Positions 59,901 to 64,000 of a stretch of 64,000 bases of DNA are shown piece after piece. Each line of letters begins with the position of its first letter. Within the stretch, counting starts at the first letter, position 1. The notes under the pieces are model-generated. The model was given only the letters and a program-made list of their open reading frames with translations. It was not told the origin of the DNA and ran no database searches. This DNA is from Allolobophora icterica (Eukaryota; Annelida; Clitellata; Crassiclitellata; Lumbricidae): assembly GCA_963556255.1 (NCBI GenBank), contig OY744606.1, positions 72,126,908-72,190,907 on the forward strand, given 5' to 3'. The position numbers and the translations under genes are program-made.

Positions 59901-61913
59901 CCTCGTGGATGGCACCAATTGTTACCGTTTGTTCTGTGGAGCCTTAGAGAAAAACCTTCAGGCACGACTCATATTTCGCCATTCACTATGGTTTATGGAA
60001 CTCTTCCTCGGGGTCCACTTAGTGTGTTGAAGGAATCGTGGGCTGGCGAACGAAAAGTACCTCTTAACTTAGGTAAATCACCCGAAGAGTATCTCCAATC
60101 ACTGAAGGAAAACCTCGAATTCGCGAAAGTTTATGCAGATTACTATAGTGATATAGAAACAAAGCGGTATGCAGATTATTATAACTTGCGTAGTACTGAC
60201 AGAAAATACGAAGTTGGAGATAAAGTAGCAGTATTAGCACCAGATTTTGGTAGTTCTAAATTTTATAGTCGATGGCAAGGACCTGCTACCGTAGTCAAGG
60301 TTAAATCCCCATATTCTTATATAGTAGAAATAGAGGGAAAACAAAGACATTTACACGCAAATAAGATCAAGCGATACCATGAACGACTCGAACAAGCGAT
60401 GATCAATAGCTGTTCAGTAATTGTTGATCAAGATGAAGAATTTGGTATAGTAGAGGTTGTAGATCAGGAAGAACGTGAACAAATAAGCCCGAGTAAGCGA
60501 ATTGATCCTCTGATTATAGCGCATCTTTCGCAAGAGGAACAGAAGCAACTTTTTGAAATTTTGGATCGGCACACGGCAGTATTTGTGGATAAACCTGGGT
60601 ATTGTCCAGTATTAGAACATGAAATTAAGATAACTCATGATTTCACTCCTAAGCGTTTAAGGGCATATAAAGTACCTGAGCTACTTAAACCTGAAGTACA
60701 ACGCCAGATAGAAGAAATGTTGGCATTAGACATCATTCGACCATCGAAAAGTGAAATGGCCAGTCCGGTAGTTTGCGTTTTAAAGGGACCCAAAGGTCAA
60801 AATGGCGTTCGATTGGCAATTGATTATCGCCATGTTAACAAATATTCTCTAGGTGATTGTTACCCGACCCCAGACATTGCTGACGTCTTACAAAAGGTGG
60901 GACGGGCAAAGTTTATTAGTGTTTTCGACGCGAAATCGGGGTATTGGCAAATTCCAGTTCGGAAAGAACATCGATGGCTTACGGCATTCGTATGTGATGC
61001 AGGACTTTTTGAGTTCACAAGAATGCCGTTTGGACTCAAGTCCGCTAGCAATACCTTTATTCGTGCTATGACCCAAGTGTTACATCCAGTGCGAAGTTTT
61101 ACCGAACCATTCGTCGATGATATGGCAGTGGTTTCAATGAATTGGAATGACCATTTAGAACATCTAGAGAAATTCTTGCAAACTATTGAGGAAGCAGGAC
61201 TCACTTTGAATTTAAGAAAATGTAATTTTGCACAAAACAAAATAAAGTTTGTTGGCCATATAGTAGGGTCAGGTTGTATTGAACCTGATCCAGGTAAGAT
61301 CGCTACGATCAATGATATCCATCCTCCAACAACAAAGAAAGAAGTTAGAAAGGTTATGGGTTTTTTCAGTTACTTTCGAAATTTTATACCTGCTTTAGCT
61401 GAAAAAGCACGGGTAATAACTGATTTGACACGAGATAACATACCTACGAAGGTGCCTTGGGAGCAAAAGCATCAAGAAGCACTAGATAAGTTAAAGGATG
61501 ATCTCAGTAAAGCTACACAGTTGCATACCATTGATTTCACTAAGGGATTTGGTTTAAGTGTTGACGCAAGTGCCACCGCGGTCGGGTGTTGCTTGTTTCA
61601 GTGGACCGAAGAAGGTCAAGAAAAACCAATTGCTTTTGCTAGCCTTAAACTTACAGATACACAGATGCATTGGTCTACAATTGAGAGAGAGGCTTTCGCA
61701 GTAATTTGGGCACTTAAACGATTCAAGTCATGGATATTCTTATCAAAGATAATCATTTATTCAGATCATAATCCTTTGTCTTATCTCACAGATGCAAGCC
61801 CTAAGAGTGCGAAACTGACTCGTTGGGCGTTAGCATTGCAAGAGTTTAACGTGGACTTTCGATATCGTCCTGGACGTCAGAACACGGTGGCTGATTTCCT
61901 CTCTCGGTTGTGA
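56922..61913 (+). CDS. Gag-Pol polyprotein of Gmr1-like retrotransposon
   Basis: 1663 codons, with ATG at 56922 in context AAAAATGG and stop at 61913. Domains: N-terminal region (1-70); E/K/R-rich coiled coil (about 73-235) with a 51-residue tandem duplication; capsid-like Gag (about 240-460); CCHC zinc knuckle from C480 (CFLCHQKGHMAREC); aspartic protease D581 (LSDSGAEI); integrase zinc finger from H804 with a CASCQIC Cys pair; integrase catalytic D875, D940 and E976 (D-x35-E); GPY/F-like module (about 1110-1150); RT with D1336 and FVDD (D1399, D1400); RNase H D1548, E1590 and D1615. Gag and Pol are in a single frame, so no frameshift is used. Product inferred: particle protein plus protease, integrase and RT/RNase H for cytoplasmic replication and nuclear integration. 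Confidence 0.95.
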   Translation: MEALTTEMQANIRKMSSERLRVYLMKAGRDEDDVMSWDRNQLMEEWAMEIGKEEEEFKGSPISPKGVDYELQKRRLEFEIRKYEEQREKEEREEKRREEEKKEQREKEEREREERKEKEEREREERKEKEEREREERKEKEEREEKRREEEKKEQREKEEREREERKEKEEREREERKEKEEREREERKEKEEREEKRREEEKKERKEKEEREKKERKEKEERERKEKQEERNVRDSLASRTKRYSDALKNILWKFPSDPIEIPGFFDHLDGLFNVYEVDEDVRAKLLLAILSERAKALTMRLTEAQLHDYKFLKEFLLREFKISPSNLRARFWSLHKASDESFTIYSSKLRVALMYYLKSRKITDEFDKLVSLLVADRLKESLSKACLDYILAQEKEEWLSCEDIANAADIYVASHDGGNDLVCRSHPTPKYNNWTRGRPHVQVNNQTAQPKSPKPEIRGEAKIGARVSQEEAKVKGLCFLCHQKGHMARECQTKPSSKKVSTCISGNPTEEVTDLFVEKVNVLHEIPEQVKQGNLLDNSKPIGLETTVRVYENSIDGLHERSYIKVQIEDLPSQPALSDSGAEICCIDKKLIESLNLPVIKRINIIGFQGEGCKADVVYLHMKLANSMEGTTNIAPSLCVMFAAVPELNERVILTPHVVDLLRDSSQYVVMVAGVDRCVQINKGAEEDNLEVNIEKSNSNESLPSEVNEYSQEQLVDDSDNFLDVESTEFKSDEGVANNDTLLREQQNCHNLISCWQQARQNKNNFFIDNNLLYHKGEIMGHKVNQLCLPEDRIEVVLRVAHDAPCAGHMAFKATRARIKLNFWFPRMDERIREYCASCQICQLRTPVKVADRVPITPIPRADELCFNHLNMDCIGPMVVTGESNQSKPQYNYALVLVDKFSRWPMAYPLRSLNAKGVCEALLQVFTTFSIPRIISSDCGTNFTSRLTKEFLRRMGCSPRFNTPGHPEAAGLVERCNQSLKTMIFKLAQSDPRGWHQLLPFVLWSLREKPSGTTHISPFTMVYGTLPRGPLSVLKESWAGERKVPLNLGKSPEEYLQSLKENLEFAKVYADYYSDIETKRYADYYNLRSTDRKYEVGDKVAVLAPDFGSSKFYSRWQGPATVVKVKSPYSYIVEIEGKQRHLHANKIKRYHERLEQAMINSCSVIVDQDEEFGIVEVVDQEEREQISPSKRIDPLIIAHLSQEEQKQLFEILDRHTAVFVDKPGYCPVLEHEIKITHDFTPKRLRAYKVPELLKPEVQRQIEEMLALDIIRPSKSEMASPVVCVLKGPKGQNGVRLAIDYRHVNKYSLGDCYPTPDIADVLQKVGRAKFISVFDAKSGYWQIPVRKEHRWLTAFVCDAGLFEFTRMPFGLKSASNTFIRAMTQVLHPVRSFTEPFVDDMAVVSMNWNDHLEHLEKFLQTIEEAGLTLNLRKCNFAQNKIKFVGHIVGSGCIEPDPGKIATINDIHPPTTKKEVRKVMGFFSYFRNFIPALAEKARVITDLTRDNIPTKVPWEQKHQEALDKLKDDLSKATQLHTIDFTKGFGLSVDASATAVGCCLFQWTEEGQEKPIAFASLKLTDTQMHWSTIEREAFAVIWALKRFKSWIFLSKIIIYSDHNPLSYLTDASPKSAKLTRWALALQEFNVDFRYRPGRQNTVADFLSRL
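57198..57540 (+). repeat. 153-bp tandem repeat inside gag coiled coil
   Basis: Two full units (57198-57350, 57351-57503) and the start of a third at 57504. The unit is 51 codons, so the frame is kept. It encodes KEEREREERKEK-type heptads. Confidence 0.85.
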
Positions 61914-62093
61914 CTCGGATGGTGAAGGGGGAAATGGCCCGACACACAAGGATCGAGCCCGCAAATTGTATAGATAAATTGACTAACTGATGTGTTTAGT
62001 TTTGTTTGTATATGCTGTGTCGAGATGGAGTCTGGAGGCCCGGCTTGATTGTGATGACCCGTTCGGGATGGTGCTGAAGACGTGTCATCATCT

Positions 62094-62107
62094 GAGGGCG
62101 GAGGGAA
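62094..62107 (+). promoter_or_regulatory. Polypurine tract before 3' LTR
   Basis: GAGGGCGGAGGGAA (one C) directly abuts the TG of the 3' LTR, the expected site for plus-strand priming. Confidence 0.6.
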
Positions 62108-62539
62108 TGTCGTGGTCTACGCGGGTGCATGCATCAAGGGAAGAAAACCGACGCGTCAACAAGCTTGTTTACAACGCACGGAAATTTCTGCAGCAAGCTG
62201 TCAACATTAATTCGGTGCATGCAACAAGGATATACGTGTTCAGTAGGACTTTCCAGGGAAAAGTACAGTGACGTCACAGAACGTTCTGGAATCCGGGAGA
62301 ACTATATATAAGATAGACCTGATGTACATTAAGGGCCTTTTGACGAAGATTTGTAAACGTTGAAACATTGATCGTATAACGTTCAATCGAGACCAGCCAA
62401 CCTGTGTGCTGTCTACGATTGTGATATTTGATAGACGAGTTGACTTACTCTACACTTAATCGACTTTATTTTTAAATAAAGATCTTTTAATAGTTCCTTC
62501 GTTTGTTCGTCGTTGCGATCGAAGGAGTCGACCGCGACA
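62108..62539 (+). repeat. 3' LTR of Gmr1-like element
   Basis: Same 432 bp as the 5' LTR at a constant offset of 6128. AATAAA at 62475-62480 would serve as the polyadenylation signal of the element's transcript. Confidence 0.95.
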
Positions 62540-62774
62540 TACATGCTGTGCATAGATACAGTGAATAGGTAGGCCTACGTTGGATCTGTTCACCCTTTAC
62601 TTTCTTTTAGTATAAAATGCCTCATTTATTTCGCTCTATGCACCCTTAATCCTATGTCCATTCAATGTGAACCGCAAATGGCCTAACTCTATTTACGGCT
62701 TACGAACAAATAGGAAGGGACAAAACCCCCATGCTGAGGTGCTTTTGTCCCATGACCTTTGACCATAGTAGTAA

Positions 62775-63085
62775 CAGTTTTTGTAATCGTAATTGTAATC
62801 GCAAATTTATGTAGCGCCATTCAGAGAGAAACTCATCAAAAGTTCTCCCGACCTGACAACACAAAGTCACATCGAATAGAATGGGTTTCAAGCGCTTACA
62901 AATATGAGGAAAAGAAACTGAAGCCATTATGTTGCAATGGAGCTTATTCCAGAAAAATGGCGTGGCCAATAAGAACGAAAACTCTATGCTGGGCCACGGA
63001 GTATCGGCTTGGCAGGACTTCGCTGCAGAACGAAGAGACCTGTGGCCAAGGGTGGAGGAGATCGAGGATTCGAGATGCATAACTC
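62775..63085 (-). repeat. Third retroposon 3' tail (type III)
   Basis: On the minus strand it ends GAGTTTCTCTCTGAATGGCG, CTACATAAATTTGCG and (ATTACA/G)n. A short relative lies at 26335-26420. The family is unknown; LINE or SINE 3' end by its position and end microsatellite. Confidence 0.55.
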
Positions 63086-63130
63086 CTTAGGATAAGACCG
63101 AAGACAGCCTATAAGACAATTACAAATGAG

Positions 63131-63368
63131 CATTAGAAGCATTAAGATTTTACTCAATGCGTTTTAGCATTACTTACCAGTGCAGTCCCTTCTAAACCTA
63201 TCTAGGTTTAGAAAGAACTTCTAAATCTATCTAGGTTTAGAAAGAACTTCTAAACCTAGATAGGTTCCCTCTAAACCTATCTAGGTTTAGAAGGAACCTA
63301 CGCTTAGAAGGAACTGCACTTGTTAGTAGTGATAAAACGCACTGTATAAGATCCTAATGCTTCTAATG
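63131..63368. mobile_element. Foldback/palindromic element (238 bp)
   Basis: Arms of about 70 bp are inverted (CATTAGAAGCATTA.. / ..TAATGCTTCTAATG, then GTGCAGT..CCTTCTAA). The centre repeats the palindrome TTCTAAACCTA-TC-TAGGTTTAGAA. No clear target duplication. Confidence 0.75.
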
Positions 63369-63535
63369 GTTAGTGCTAAACGCTGTTTTATGGAGCTGTA
63401 TTGACAAACGCATAATATATATTGTGAACTGAGTTTTGTGTACAGTTTTGCAGTGCGAGATATTAGCGTATATATTTAGTGCGCTTACTTTAGTTTCTCG
63501 TGTATATGTATATATGATAGATGTATAACGTTTAG

Positions 63536-63908
63536 TTGTACTTAGTGACACGCGTGGCCGGCCGATCTCGGCAGAGGCGCGCTAGGCCTATATGTATATT
63601 ATTAGATTTCGCTTAGGCGCACAGAATACAGGTGTGTCAAGAGGCGCGAAGAATTATGCTGACTAGAGAAGTTTGAATTCGAGTGTGTTCGCTGTAGTAG
63701 TGTGGCTGACTAGTTGAGTTGTAATCGACTTGAGTTCTGTCTGTTTGTTTCTTATTAAACTAAAAGATATTAAACTGTGTTGCTGATTAATTCAGGTTAT
63801 ACTTATACGTAGAATTAGTGTTCAAAAGGTGAACGTTAAATAGGCGTTAAGTACGAAGAGAACAAGGATTTAATCAGAAGGATTGTCAACGGAAGGATTG
63901 GGTTGACA
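63536..63908 (+). mobile_element. LTR of a second LTR retrotransposon, cut by the window edge
   Basis: The sequence ends GTTGACA, then TTAT, then TGGTGGCAGCGGTGGGAT (63913-63930). This is the same LTR end, spacer and tRNA-Leu-type primer site as in the Gmr1-like element (15 of 18 to the recalled tRNA-Leu complement). The 3' boundary is clear. The start is a guess: TG at 63536 or 63546. No coding part lies in the window. Confidence 0.6.
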
Positions 63909-63926
63909 TTATTGGTGGCAGCGGTG

Positions 63927-64000
63927 GGATAAATACTCACGGTGGAATAAATACTCACGGTGGAATAAATACTCACGGTGGATAAATACTCACGGTGGAA
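63927..64000 (+). repeat. Tandem repeat in leader of second LTR element
   Basis: About four copies of an 18-19 bp unit AATAAATACTCACGGTGG run off the window edge directly after the primer site. Confidence 0.85.

Larger units (their letters stand above)
55980..62539 (+). mobile_element. Complete Gmr1-like LTR retrotransposon (Ty3/gypsy, integrase before RT)
   Basis: A 6,560-bp element bounded by 432-bp LTRs starting TGTCGTGG and ending GCGACA. It is flanked by a 5-bp target duplication TACAT (55975-55979 and 62540-62544). The LTRs looked identical when I read them side by side, which implies recent insertion. The internal part holds a primer site, a leader of about 500 nt, one uninterrupted gag-pol ORF and a purine-rich tract before the 3' LTR. 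Integrase lies upstream of reverse transcriptase, the order that defines the Gmr1-like group within Ty3/gypsy. All catalytic motifs are present, so it may be mobile. Confidence 0.95.

Overview
This is eukaryotic, animal nuclear DNA. It contains two spliced genes with GT-AG introns in conserved phases, abundant microsatellites, tRNA-derived SINEs, non-LTR and LTR retrotransposons, and many small DNA transposons with intact target-site duplications (TSDs). The BTB zinc-finger genes, the Gmr1-like retrotransposon (a group first described from deuterostomes) and frequent AGGCCTA words suggest a marine invertebrate. The sequence alone does not fix the phylum. | Layout. Positions 1-17,300 hold no convincing host gene; they carry a hAT-type MITE (2.3 kb), further MITEs, a truncated LINE (10.1-11.4 kb) and a three-level nest of transposons (12.6-16.5 kb). 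Positions 17,365-28,423 are host gene A and 30,884-38,185 are host gene B. These are tandem, same-strand paralogues of eight exons each, encoding BTB/POZ proteins with 14 and 13 C2H2 fingers (892 and 806 aa in my models). Every intron has the same phase in both genes, and exons 5, 6 and 7 are identical in length. Gene A's introns have been enlarged by a SINE, LINE tails, hAT-type elements and a minisatellite. | Positions 38-53 kb are intergenic and repeat-dense: hAT, PIF/Harbinger and TA-target MITEs, a 2.6-kb degenerate pyrimidine/purine array whose minus strand reads Lys/Ala-rich, a LINE 3' end, hairpins, and (TAT)n and (GA)n microsatellites. | Positions 55,980-62,539 are a complete, apparently young LTR retrotransposon. 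It has 432-bp LTRs that look identical, a TACAT target duplication, a tRNA-Leu-type primer site and one 1663-codon ORF. The domain order is Gag, zinc knuckle, protease, integrase, reverse transcriptase, RNase H; integrase before RT is the Gmr1-like arrangement. Its LTR promoter carries CRE and heat-shock-element consensus sites just upstream of a TATA box. The right edge of the window holds the LTR end and primer site of a second LTR element. | Two cross-cutting observations stand out. A tRNA-derived SINE shares its 3' hairpin with LINE 3' ends, and compensatory base changes support the stem. At least eight independent hAT-type insertions have readable 8-bp target duplications.
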